A DNA stretch of 64,000 bases from an uncultured Caryophanales bacterium (GTDB taxonomy: Bacteria; Bacillota_I; Bacilli_A; Acholeplasmatales; Anaeroplasmataceae). Made by a program: the position numbers and the translations under genes. The notes beneath the pieces were generated by a model. It saw nothing but the letters and a program-made list of their open reading frames with translations. It did not search any database and had not been told where the DNA came from. The stretch lies in NCBI GenBank assembly GCA_946405105.1, contig CAMJFY010000005.1:1-64000 (forward strand), written 5' to 3'. Numbering within the stretch: the first letter of the stretch is position 1; each line of letters starts with the position of its first letter. This document shows, in pieces, positions 43,996-51,579 of this stretch.

Positions 43996-44670
43996 TTATG
44001 CTGGTCCAATCATGCTTGGAAGATTAACAGTAGTTTTATTATAATCTGTAACTTCAATAACTTCATAATAAACTTTTTCAGGATTTGAAGTAGATGTATA
44101 TGTATATGATATATAAGAAACATTACCATTTATAAATTTCACTTTTACTTCACTATAAACATAATATAGACTTATTGTTTTACTTTCAGCTATTTGTTCA
44201 TAAAAATTTGTATCAGGATTATATTGAAGCTCATCATAGCTTACAATAAATCCAATATCTGGTAAAAATATATCATCAGGCATTGTTTCATTTTCATAAA
44301 AAGTTTTTGTCATTACACCGTCATCTTCAAAATATCCATCAAATGACCATGTTTGATTATCAGCATTATATGTTCCTTCTTTAAAATCACAATAAAAATC
44401 TCCATAGCTAACGATAGATTTTATTTTTCCATTATCAAATTTAGTAATATAATTTTTAGTATTGCCATTAAGTGTTTCACTATATGTAACTGTAAAATTT
44501 AAAGAAGTTAATCTTGGAATATAAGAACTATAAAAACAATTTTGATCATATTCTTCTTTTGTAACGGTATAATAATCTTCTTCAGATTCTTTATTTGAAT
44601 TATTAGTATTTTTACAACCAACTAAAAATGCAAGTGATAATGCAAATGTAAAAATGATTCCTTTTCTCAT
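43996..44670 (-). CDS. Small lipoprotein, unknown function
   Basis: 224 residues. The signal peptide ends in lipobox LVGC (Cys about residue 19), followed by an Asn/Ser/Glu-rich linker. The mature part is mostly beta-strand with repeated aromatic positions (NFTVTYSETLNG, YITKFDNGKIKSI, VKVKFINGNVSYISYTY), which suggests a beta-barrel or sandwich lipoprotein. No family is recognised. AGGAG precedes the start. It is probably a single-gene unit between the tRNA-Trp terminator and the XRE gene. Confidence 0.72.
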   Translation of the reverse strand: MRKGIIFTFALSLAFLVGCKNTNNSNKESEEDYYTVTKEEYDQNCFYSSYIPRLTSLNFTVTYSETLNGNTKNYITKFDNGKIKSIVSYGDFYCDFKEGTYNADNQTWSFDGYFEDDGVMTKTFYENETMPDDIFLPDIGFIVSYDELQYNPDTNFYEQIAESKTISLYYVYSEVKVKFINGNVSYISYTYTSTSNPEKVYYEVIEVTDYNKTTVNLPSMIGPA

Positions 44671-44791
44671 AACAATCTCCTCTATTTTTTAATATATATT
44701 TTTATTATAACTTATAGATAAAAATTAATATATACTTTTTTAAAAAGATAGTTTAAGATAATGCAATTATATGATTTATTATAGTATTTAA

Positions 44792-45298
44792 TTATTTATT
44801 ATGCATATGATTATATTTAGCCATTGCAAATTTATCAAATATACCTGTTATATATAAAATAGCTATAATCATAGTTGCGAAAGATGAACCATAAGTTACT
44901 CCTCTGATAAATCCATTAATATGATCATAAGGTATATCTATAAATTCAAAAATAAAACCTATTACTACCATAGTCATACTAAATATTAACAAAACTAATG
45001 TTATAATAGATGTTCTCTTTAATCTTGCCTTTGTGTATTCTGATACATCCTTTGATAATTCTTTTTCTTCATAATTCATATTATTATCCTTCCTTTTTCC
45101 ATTTAATATTTCACGAAGATCAACATTAAAATAGTCAGCAAGTTCAATTAAAACATCTATATCAGGTAGATTGGATCCAGTTTCCCACCTTGATACCGTT
45201 CTTCTTGAAACATAAAATTTTTCTGATAACTCCTCTTGAGTTATATTTTTTTCTTTCCTTAATTCCTTAATAAAATTTCCTACATTGACTAAATCCAT
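44792..45298 (-). CDS. XRE-family regulator with C-terminal membrane segments
   Basis: 168 residues from ATG 45298, which has GGAGG eight bases upstream (an in-frame ATG at 45313 would include that site). Residues 6-62 are a Cro/C1-type helix-turn-helix: FIKELRKEKNITQEELSEK then VSRRTVSRWETGSNLPD. A linker with Asn-Met repeats follows, then two membrane segments (about 100-120 and 132-155). Such membrane-tied regulators are common in Bacillota. Two copies of AGACA-N5-TGTC-type palindromes lie upstream, so it probably regulates itself. Confidence 0.85.
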   Translation of the reverse strand: MDLVNVGNFIKELRKEKNITQEELSEKFYVSRRTVSRWETGSNLPDIDVLIELADYFNVDLREILNGKRKDNNMNYEEKELSKDVSEYTKARLKRTSIITLVLLIFSMTMVVIGFIFEFIDIPYDHINGFIRGVTYGSSFATMIIAILYITGIFDKFAMAKYNHMHNK

Positions 45299-45351
45299 GT
45301 TCTTTACCTCCATGCAATTACATATTAAATAAAAATATTAATTTATTAAAG

Positions 45352-45364
45352 GACACATTATGTC
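45352..45364. promoter_or_regulatory. Candidate XRE operator, proximal copy
   Basis: GACA-CATTA-TGTC, 54 bases before the XRE start. Its centre is 37 bases from the second copy. Confidence 0.45.
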
Positions 45365-45388
45365 TCATAATAGTTTTTTAATTAGTGA

Positions 45389-45401
45389 GACAATATTTGT
45401 C
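45389..45401. promoter_or_regulatory. Candidate XRE operator, distal copy
   Basis: GACA-ATATT-TGTC, extended to the perfect arms AGACA/TGTCT. On the minus strand its right half, TTGTCT, could serve as a -35 element. Confidence 0.5.
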
Positions 45402-45512
45402 TTATGAACTAATACTATTTTATAAAAATATACAACAAAAAAATAATAATAAATTATATTATACGATTCGAAAAATCTTAATTATATTATATCATTAATA
45501 TAAGTTAATTAT

Positions 45513-45539
45513 AACTAAGCTTAAGTGCTAAGTTTTTTT
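45513..45539 (+). terminator. Terminator-like hairpin in the 45299-45630 intergenic region
   Basis: AACTAAGC, six-base loop, GCTAAGTT (one mismatch), then TTTTTTT on the plus strand. No gene precedes it on this strand, so it may end a short leader or be chance. Apart from this and the two operators, the region is very AT-rich with nothing else that I can support. Confidence 0.35.
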
Positions 45540-45599
45540 ATTACAAAAATGAAAATTATGAAAATAATATTGCTAGATTTAAATTATTAATTATTATGA

Positions 45600-45605
45600 T
45601 ATAAT
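45600..45605 (+). promoter_or_regulatory. Extended -10 box of the 45631 gene
   Basis: TGATATAAT ending 25 bases before the start codon, the same nonamer as at several other genes in the window. Confidence 0.5.
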
Positions 45606-45630
45606 AAAGTTAATTATGGAGGAGTTAAAT

Positions 45631-46071
45631 ATGGCAGAGAAAAAGAATGTTGAAATTAATGAGGAAGATCTTTTAACTAGAAGTGAAGAGATTGAATACA
45701 ATTTACAAGAAATTAAAAAAGCTACACAAAAGCTTAATGAACAAAAAATTGAGTTTGCAAAGCAAGTAAAAGAATATAATGAAGAAAGAAAAAAGATGAT
45801 TGCTTTATTAAAGGAATTACCAAAGAATGAAGATGATGATGACTTTGATCCAGAGCAAATGTCTTTATTTGATGATGAAGATGAATTATTAGATACTGAT
45901 TTTGATAATTGTATTTATGATTATGAATTCATTAAGGACTTAAAGGTTGCATTATATGAATTAAATCAAGTAATTGATAATACTGATTCAAAAGTAAAAA
46001 TTAAAACTGCTGTTAATAGAGTAAACAAGATACTTTATGAATATGAAAACAGCAATGATATTGAATTATAA
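45631..46071 (+). CDS. Acidic coiled-coil protein, unknown function
   Basis: 146 residues from ATG 45631, which has GGAGG eight bases upstream; an in-frame ATG at 45616 would place that site within the gene. The first 65 residues are a charged coiled coil (IEYNLQEIKKATQKLNEQKI and on). A strongly acidic middle, NEDDDDFDPEQM then FDDEDELLDTDFD, follows, and the end is again helical. No membrane segment or known domain is seen. It is a single gene convergent with tpiA, sharing its terminator. Confidence 0.7.
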   Translation: MAEKKNVEINEEDLLTRSEEIEYNLQEIKKATQKLNEQKIEFAKQVKEYNEERKKMIALLKELPKNEDDDDFDPEQMSLFDDEDELLDTDFDNCIYDYEFIKDLKVALYELNQVIDNTDSKVKIKTAVNRVNKILYEYENSNDIEL

Positions 46072-46081
46072 GAAAACTAAA

Positions 46082-46101
46082 AGGGCACTTCAAAGTGCCC
46101 T
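46082..46101. terminator. Bidirectional terminator between the coiled-coil gene and tpiA
   Basis: Stem AGGGCACT/AGTGCCCT with loop TCAA; TATTTTTTA on the plus strand and TTTTAGTTTTC on the minus strand. Confidence 0.92.
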
Positions 46102-46106
46102 ATTTT

Positions 46107-46853
46107 TTATATTGCTTTTTGACAAAGCTGAACAAAGCTTTCTGGCTCTAATGATGCACCACCAACTAGTCCACCATCGATATCAGGCTTCTTCATCAAT
46201 TCTTCAATATTTGATAAAGAAACTGAACCACCATAAAGGATTCTAATTTGTTCTGATATATCTTTTGAATATATCTTTTCTAATACTTTTCTAATAAAAC
46301 CACAAGCAGCCTCTGCTGTATCAGCATCAGCACTCTTACCTGTACCAATAGCCCAAATTGGTTCATAAGCAATGATTATATTCTTAGGGTCGTCAATAAC
46401 AACACCTTCGAAATCCTTAGTAATCTGGCTTTCTAATAATTCATTAGTTTTACCAGCTTCTCTAACATCAAGTTTTTCACCAACGCAAAGTATTGGCTTT
46501 AAATCTAATTCCAATGCTTTTTTTATCTTTAAATTAATCTTTTCGTCTGTCTCGTTGAAATATTCTCTTCTTTCGCTATGACCTAAGATAACATATTCAA
46601 CTCCAGTATCTTTTAGCATTAATGGTGATATTTCACCAGTATATGCTCCAAAATCCTTTTCATGCATATTTTGAGCACCTACATGAAGATGATCTGGACT
46701 TCTTTTTACTAGATCTCTTAAATAGATATATGGTGCACAAACAATGCATTCTACAGAATCAGGAATTCTATTTGTAACAAATAGTGAAAAATGAATGATT
46801 TCATCTCTTGTCTTATTCATTTTCCAGTTCCCAGCTAAAATTGGTTTTCTCAT
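46107..46853 (-). CDS. tpiA: Triosephosphate isomerase
   Basis: Interconverts dihydroxyacetone phosphate and glyceraldehyde 3-phosphate. 248 residues. The N-terminal AGNWKMNKT carries Asn and Lys of the active site, VILGHSERREYF carries the electrophilic His, and the catalytic Glu is in AYEPIWAIGTGKSA. The phosphate-binding end is LYGGSVSLSN and GGLVGGASLEP. It is the last gene of pgk-ptsH-tpiA. AGGAG precedes the start. Confidence 0.98.
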   Translation of the reverse strand: MRKPILAGNWKMNKTRDEIIHFSLFVTNRIPDSVECIVCAPYIYLRDLVKRSPDHLHVGAQNMHEKDFGAYTGEISPLMLKDTGVEYVILGHSERREYFNETDEKINLKIKKALELDLKPILCVGEKLDVREAGKTNELLESQITKDFEGVVIDDPKNIIIAYEPIWAIGTGKSADADTAEAACGFIRKVLEKIYSKDISEQIRILYGGSVSLSNIEELMKKPDIDGGLVGGASLEPESFVQLCQKAI

Positions 46854-46907
46854 AAATTTTACTCCTCTTAAACTTATAAAAATTTAGAAAAGTACACAAG
46901 GATTAAA

Positions 46908-47153
46908 TTATTCTAAAATAGATGCTATATCAGCAATAGCAGCTTCTGCTTGCTCGCCATTTGCTTCAATAATTACATTCTCTCCACTAGGAATCGCTAA
47001 AGACATTAAGCCTAAAATAGATTTTACATCAATAGTCTTTGTCTTGTAGTGTAGATAAATATCTACTGCATATTTTGAAGCAGCTTGTACAACTTTAGCT
47101 GCTAGGCTAGCATGTAATCCTACAGTACTTTTTACAACAATTGTCTTCTCCAT
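46908..47153 (-). CDS. ptsH: HPr-like phosphocarrier protein with altered active-site motif
   Basis: 81 residues from ATG 47153, which has GGAGGG upstream; the frame is open to 47180. The overall pattern is HPr: phosphorylatable His14 in VGLHASLAAKVVQ and the regulatory serine in DVKSILGLMSL (Ser45, equivalent to Ser46), the target of HPr kinase. The usual HARPA reads HASLA: the conserved arginine that stabilises the phosphohistidine is Ser16, and proline is Leu17. PTS phosphotransfer may thus be weak, and a regulatory, Crh-like role is possible. It lies between pgk and tpiA with no PTS gene in the window. Confidence 0.9.
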   Translation of the reverse strand: MEKTIVVKSTVGLHASLAAKVVQAASKYAVDIYLHYKTKTIDVKSILGLMSLAIPSGENVIIEANGEQAEAAIADIASILE

Positions 47154-47183
47154 AAATATTCCCTCCAAAAATAAAAGCAAAAA

Positions 47184-48401
47184 TTATTTCTCGTCTACGC
47201 AAGCAATACCAGGTAATTCCTTACCTTCAAGATATTCTAATGATGCTCCACCACCAGTAGAAATGTGAGATACCTTAGAAGCGTATCCTAATTGTTCTGC
47301 AGCTGCAGCTGAATCACCACCACCGATAATTGTAGCAGCGCCTTCCTTAGTTAACTTAGCTAATAGGTCACATACACCAACTGTACCAGCAGCATAATTC
47401 TTCATTTCGAATACACCCATAGGTCCATTCCATACAACAGTCTTTGCACCGTTTAATTCTTTTGCGAATAATTCTAAAGTCTTAGGTCCGATATCTAAGC
47501 CCATATCATCTGCTGCAAATGCGTTAACATCTTTTGCAACACCCTTAGTATCTTCAAATGCCTTATTAACTACTGCATCAACTGGTAAAATGATCTTACC
47601 GTTTGCCTTAGCTAATAGGTTCTTTGCTAAATCAACGAATTCTTGCTCCTCACAACGAGATGCACCTACGTTATAACCTTGAGCCTTTAAGAATGTAAAC
47701 ATCATAGCACCACCAACTAAAACCTTATCAGCTTTAGCGATTAATGCTTCAATAACACCAATCTTATCAGATACTTTTGAACCACCTAGGATTGCAACAT
47801 ATGGTCTCTTAGGATTGTCAACTGCACCACCGATAAAATTAATTTCCTTCTCTAGTAGGAAGCCTGCTGCAGTTTCAGAAACGTTTGAAGCGATACCTAC
47901 ATTAGATGCTGCTGCACGGTGAGCAGTACCGAATGCATCGTTTACAAATACATCTCCAAGTGATGCCCAATACTTACCTAATTCAGCATCATTCTTTGAT
48001 TCTTTCTTAGTTTCTTTGTTTGCTGCAACATCGAAATCCTCATAACGAGTATTTTGGAACATTAAGATTTCACCATCTTTTAATTCCTTTGCTGCTGCTT
48101 CTAATTCAGCACCCTTTGTAGCATTAACGAACTTAACTGACTTACCAATTAATTCTTCTAAACGCTTAGCAACTGGAGCAATATCATTCTTAGCGATATC
48201 TTCAGCACTCTTTACTCTTCCTAAGTGAGAGAATACGATTGCCTTTCCACCATTATCAATAACATATTTGATAGTAGGTAGGGCAGCTTTTACTCTAGTG
48301 TCATCAGTAATAACACCATTTTTCATTGGAACGTTAAAGTCAACACGAATTAAAACTTTTTTGCCTTTAACATTTAAATCACTAACAATTTTCTTAGCCA
48401 T
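47184..48401 (-). CDS. pgk: Phosphoglycerate kinase
   Basis: Glycolytic ATP-forming enzyme. 405 residues from ATG 48401 (GGAGG ten bases upstream). Signatures: [16 protein letters not shown] near the N-terminus, [46 protein letters not shown], and the C-terminal [15 protein letters not shown] and [20 protein letters not shown]. It is the first gene of the pgk-ptsH-tpiA operon, with a promoter and cre-like palindrome upstream. gap is not adjacent, unlike many Bacillota. Confidence 0.98.
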   Translation of the reverse strand: MAKKIVSDLNVKGKKVLIRVDFNVPMKNGVITDDTRVKAALPTIKYVIDNGGKAIVFSHLGRVKSAEDIAKNDIAPVAKRLEELIGKSVKFVNATKGAELEAAAKELKDGEILMFQNTRYEDFDVAANKETKKESKNDAELGKYWASLGDVFVNDAFGTAHRAAASNVGIASNVSETAAGFLLEKEINFIGGAVDNPKRPYVAILGGSKVSDKIGVIEALIAKADKVLVGGAMMFTFLKAQGYNVGASRCEEQEFVDLAKNLLAKANGKIILPVDAVVNKAFEDTKGVAKDVNAFAADDMGLDIGPKTLELFAKELNGAKTVVWNGPMGVFEMKNYAAGTVGVCDLLAKLTKEGAATIIGGGDSAAAAEQLGYASKVSHISTGGGASLEYLEGKELPGIACVDEK

Positions 48402-48443
48402 GTTCAATAATCCTCCGTTTTTTATAGCTATTTATTTAATTAA

Positions 48444-48473
48444 ATTATAACATATTTGAAAAAAACTTATCAA
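48444..48473 (-). promoter_or_regulatory. Promoter of pgk-ptsH-tpiA
   Basis: Minus strand: -35 TTGATA, 18-base spacer, -10 TATAAT with an upstream TG. Confidence 0.7.
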
Positions 48474-48482
48474 TGATAATAA

Positions 48483-48505
48483 GTTATGTGAAACGTTTAC
48501 ATAAC
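48483..48505. promoter_or_regulatory. Cre-like palindrome between pgk and the HAD gene
   Basis: Arms GTTATGT/ACATAAC flank GAAACGTTT. The right half, CGTTTACA, fits the CcpA cre consensus fully, and the left half, TGTGAAACG, is offset by one base. It lies ten bases upstream of the pgk -35, a place where CcpA usually activates. LacI-family binding is likely; CcpA itself is inference. Confidence 0.5.
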
Positions 48506-48539
48506 AAATAATGTATTATTCCTTACAAATTAATTTTTT

Positions 48540-48568
48540 TTGACAAATAATGAAGTATATATTATAAT
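48540..48568 (+). promoter_or_regulatory. Consensus promoter of the 48631 HAD gene
   Basis: TTGACA, 17-base spacer, TATAAT: a full consensus. The leader to the start is about 55 bases. Confidence 0.9.
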
Positions 48569-48630
48569 TATTATTAAAGAAGTCTATTACAATCGAATAT
48601 TTATAATGCGGTTAAAGGGGGTTTTACTTT

Positions 48631-49296
48631 ATGGACGCAAAATTCAAAAAATTTTTAGGAGATAAGAGAGCATATATTTTCGACTTAGATGGTACAATCG
48701 CTGATACAGAAAGAATTCACTGGGAAGCACATAACATGGTTCTTAAGAAAAGATTTGGTATCGAAGTTGATTTACCACATATTTATTCATATTTAGGAAC
48801 ACCAGAAAGTGTATTCTTAAAACAAATCGAAAAAGATTATAACATTGATATCGGTGGACCTAAGGGTAAAGGATATGAAAAATATATCAAAGAAAGAAAT
48901 AAAACTGCTGAAAAATTAATTCTAAAAACAGCAAAACCTTTCCCTTTCATGAAAGAATTATTAGACGATACATTTGGTATTTCTATTTTCCTAGTATCAG
49001 CTCAAAATAGAAGCTTAATTCATAAGATGCTAGGTTCATGGGATTTATTAGGTACGTTTACTGACGTAAATACTTTTATCGTTGAAGGCGATAAAACTAA
49101 ACCATATTATTATGATTTCATTTTCCAAAAGATTTTAAAGAACGCAAAGCCTGAAGAGGTTGTATTATTCGAGGATGTTAACAAATATCTTGAAGAAGGT
49201 AAAAAACGTGGATTTGTTACTGTAGGTATTGTTAATGGATTCGGTAAAGAGGAAGTTAAGAGTGACTTCACAATCGATGCTACTAAAATGCAATAA
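48631..49296 (+). CDS. HAD superfamily phosphatase/phosphomutase-like protein
   Basis: 221 residues with motif I FDLDGTIADTE, a helical cap (subclass I), motif II FLVSAQN, a Lys in EGDKTKPYYYD, and motif IV VVLFEDVNKYLEEGK. This layout resembles beta-phosphoglucomutase/phosphatase relatives; the substrate is unknown. It is driven by a full consensus promoter, suggesting strong expression. It is a single gene with a bidirectional terminator shared with the metal ATPase. Confidence 0.88.
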   Translation: MDAKFKKFLGDKRAYIFDLDGTIADTERIHWEAHNMVLKKRFGIEVDLPHIYSYLGTPESVFLKQIEKDYNIDIGGPKGKGYEKYIKERNKTAEKLILKTAKPFPFMKELLDDTFGISIFLVSAQNRSLIHKMLGSWDLLGTFTDVNTFIVEGDKTKPYYYDFIFQKILKNAKPEEVVLFEDVNKYLEEGKKRGFVTVGIVNGFGKEEVKSDFTIDATKMQ

Positions 49297-49324
49297 TAAT
49301 TACTTCTTCCATAAATAAAAAAGG

Positions 49325-49352
49325 AAAGAGTGACTTATAAGAGTCACTCTTT
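49325..49352. terminator. Bidirectional terminator between the HAD gene and the metal ATPase
   Basis: Eleven-base stem AAAGAGTGACT/AGTCACTCTTT with a six-base loop and T runs on both strands. Confidence 0.92.
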
Positions 49353-51257
49353 TCTTTTTACTATCATTGCTCTTAAGGCATTTAATATACAAATTACTAA
49401 TACTCCTACATCTCCAAAGATGGCAAACCACATTGGCATCTTAAATCCATTCATAAATGGTAAATTAGATATTATTGCCATAATAAGGATAATTACCTTA
49501 ATACCAATAGAAATAATTATATTTTCATATACTATTCTTTTAGTTTTCTTAACTATTCTTAACATTTTAGGAAGTGATCTTAAATCATCATTTAAGAATA
49601 CTACATCTGACGCTTCTATTGCTGCATCACTTCCGATTTGTCCCATTGATATACCTGCATCTGCTAAAGCTAATACAGGGGCATCGTTAATACCATCACC
49701 AACGAATGCAACCTTCTTTTTGCTAGAATCAATGATATTTTGAAGCTTATCTATTTTATCATTTGGTAATAATTCACCATAATATTCTTTAATATTTAGC
49801 TTTTTAGCTACTGCTTCTACAGTTTTATTATTATCTCCAGATAAAATAACAACTCTTTTATTCATTTCATATAATGAATTTATTGCCTTATAGGCATCAT
49901 CTTTAATGATGTCTTCTAGAACTATTGCTCCTAAATATATATTATTTTTAACTATATATAAGATAGTTCCATAATCATCAAATGTAGGAACATTTATATT
50001 TTCTTTTGTCATTAACTTTAAAGATCCAATTAGATAATTATCATTATCCTTTTTACCTAAGATACCATATCCAATTATTTCTTCTATTTCTAAATCAATA
50101 ACATTATCATATGGATAATTATTAATAGCTAATGCTAATGGATGTGTTGAATTCTTCTCTAATCCTTTAGCAATTCCCATTATTTCATTATCACCATATA
50201 TTTTAGTTACCTCAAATGATGCTTTAGTTAATGTACCTGTTTTATCCATAACTATTGTATCAACATTTGCTAAAGTATCTAGGTATGTTGCACCCTTAAT
50301 AATTATCTTTTCTTTAGCATTTGCTCCAATACCTGCAAAGAATGTTAAAGGAACAGATACAACCAATGCACATGGACAAGAAACTACTAAGCATAATAAT
50401 GCTACATATAAATAATCTTTAAATACATTAGTACTAAATCCATTAATTAGTCCAATAATAACTGGTGGAATTATTGCTAAAGCTAACGCTAATCCAACTA
50501 CTATTGGTGTATAAATATGAGCAAATTTAGAAATGATCTTTTCACTCTTTGATTTTCTCATTGTTGCATTTTCAACCATATCTAATATCTTAGTTGCAGT
50601 TGAATCATTATATTTTTTCTTAACTATAAGCTCTAAAGGCTTATTTTTATTTAGAGATCCAGATAATACTGGTTCTCCCTTTAAAACCATAATATCTAAT
50701 GGCTCACCTGTTAATGATGCTTGATTAATAATTCCTTCAGAATTAGCTATTGAATCAACAGGTACCATTTCACCCGGCTTAACAATTATATGATCATCTA
50801 TATTAAGATCATCAGGATCAATATCCTCACCACTTAATAAATGACATTTAGTTACCTTTAAGCCTATTGTATTAATAATTGTATTCTTGCTTCTTTCTAC
50901 AGCAATTCCTTCAAATAGCTCACCTATTTGATAAAAGATTATTACCGCAACAGCTTCAGGATATTCCCTTTGTCCTAAAAATCTTATACAAAAAGCTCCG
51001 ATTGAGGCTATAGCCATTAAAAAATTTTCATCTAATAGCTTTCCGGAGAATAAATTCTTAATAGCTCTTAATAATATTTCATATCCAGCAATTAAATAAG
51101 AAATAATAAATATAGATAATAATATTATTTCATTATTATTAAAGCCAGCATTTTCCTCGGGTAATTCTAAATTATATGTAAGAACAATACCTAAGATCCA
51201 TAGTATAATTGCTATTATTAATCTAACAATTAATATTTTTTCTCTTTTGTTAATCAC
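49344..51257 (-). CDS. zntA: P1B-type heavy-metal ATPase, Zn/Cd/Pb exporter type
   Basis: 637-residue membrane pump. The start is GTG 51257 in a GTGA overlap with the preceding HMA gene. Eight membrane segments are expected. Motifs: TGEPLD (actuator), VVSCPCALVVSVPL with the metal-binding CPC, phosphorylation site MDKTGTLTK, and GDGINDAPVLALADAGISMG. In the last membrane pair, FGDVGVLVICILNALR carries the Asp typical of the zinc/cadmium subgroup P1B-2. The metal-binding HMA domain usually fused at the N-terminus is a separate gene here. The SmtB-type operator upstream supports zinc or cadmium as substrate. Confidence 0.93.
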   Translation of the reverse strand: MINKREKILIVRLIIAIILWILGIVLTYNLELPEENAGFNNNEIILLSIFIISYLIAGYEILLRAIKNLFSGKLLDENFLMAIASIGAFCIRFLGQREYPEAVAVIIFYQIGELFEGIAVERSKNTIINTIGLKVTKCHLLSGEDIDPDDLNIDDHIIVKPGEMVPVDSIANSEGIINQASLTGEPLDIMVLKGEPVLSGSLNKNKPLELIVKKKYNDSTATKILDMVENATMRKSKSEKIISKFAHIYTPIVVGLALALAIIPPVIIGLINGFSTNVFKDYLYVALLCLVVSCPCALVVSVPLTFFAGIGANAKEKIIIKGATYLDTLANVDTIVMDKTGTLTKASFEVTKIYGDNEIMGIAKGLEKNSTHPLALAINNYPYDNVIDLEIEEIIGYGILGKKDNDNYLIGSLKLMTKENINVPTFDDYGTILYIVKNNIYLGAIVLEDIIKDDAYKAINSLYEMNKRVVILSGDNNKTVEAVAKKLNIKEYYGELLPNDKIDKLQNIIDSSKKKVAFVGDGINDAPVLALADAGISMGQIGSDAAIEASDVVFLNDDLRSLPKMLRIVKKTKRIVYENIIISIGIKVIILIMAIISNLPFMNGFKMPMWFAIFGDVGVLVICILNALRAMIVKRKE

Positions 51258-51460
51258 ATTAAAAACTCCATTTCTGGCTCTTCTTTCTTACATAATGCAA
51301 TTACATCATCTAATAATTTTTCATCATCTAGCTCTAATAGCATTTTGCCAGCTACATATGAAATTGTCGCGTTAACTCCTTTAATCTTATTAAGTTTCTT
51401 CTCTATTTTAGCTGCACAATTAGCACAGCATAAGCCTTTAAATTTTATAATCTTTTCCAT
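51254..51460 (-). CDS. Stand-alone heavy-metal-associated (HMA) metal-binding protein
   Basis: 68 residues with the HMA beta-alpha-beta-beta-alpha-beta pattern and metal site GLCCANCAAKIE near the N-terminus, a CCxxC variant of the common MxCxxC. It either hands metal to the ATPase or acts as its detached N-terminal domain. It overlaps the ATPase gene by four bases, so the two are coupled. GAGGTG precedes the start. Confidence 0.9.
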   Translation of the reverse strand: MEKIIKFKGLCCANCAAKIEKKLNKIKGVNATISYVAGKMLLELDDEKLLDDVIALCKKEEPEMEFLM

Positions 51461-51476
51461 ATTTCACCTCACAACA

Positions 51477-51494
51477 GTTGAATAACTGTTCAAC
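51477..51494. promoter_or_regulatory. SmtB/ArsR-type zinc operator
   Basis: Palindrome GTTGAA-N6-TTCAAC. On the minus strand its core reads TGAACAGTTATTCA, the core known from SmtB/CzrA-family 12-2-12 operators. It covers the predicted transcription start of the HMA-ATPase operon. Confidence 0.75.
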
Positions 51495-51497
51495 TAT

Positions 51498-51525
51498 ATT
51501 ATATACCTATAATAATATTTGTCAA
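51498..51525 (-). promoter_or_regulatory. Promoter of the HMA-ATPase operon
   Basis: Minus strand: -35 TTGACA, 16-base spacer, -10 TATAAT, immediately upstream of the operator. Confidence 0.8.
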
Positions 51526-51530
51526 TAAAA

Positions 51531-51573
51531 AAAGCATATCATTTTATCTTTTTTTAATAAAACAATATGCTTT
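51531..51573 (-). terminator. Terminator after guaB
   Basis: Arms AAAGCATAT/ATATGCTTT enclose a further TTTTAT/ATAAAA stem, followed by TTTTATT on the minus strand. Confidence 0.7.
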
Positions 51574-51579
51574 AAATTA

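Noticed and set aside
45402-45512. Small RNA ending at the 45513-45539 hairpin
   Set aside because: The stem has a mismatch, there is no convincing promoter, and the region is extremely AT-rich, so chance is likely.
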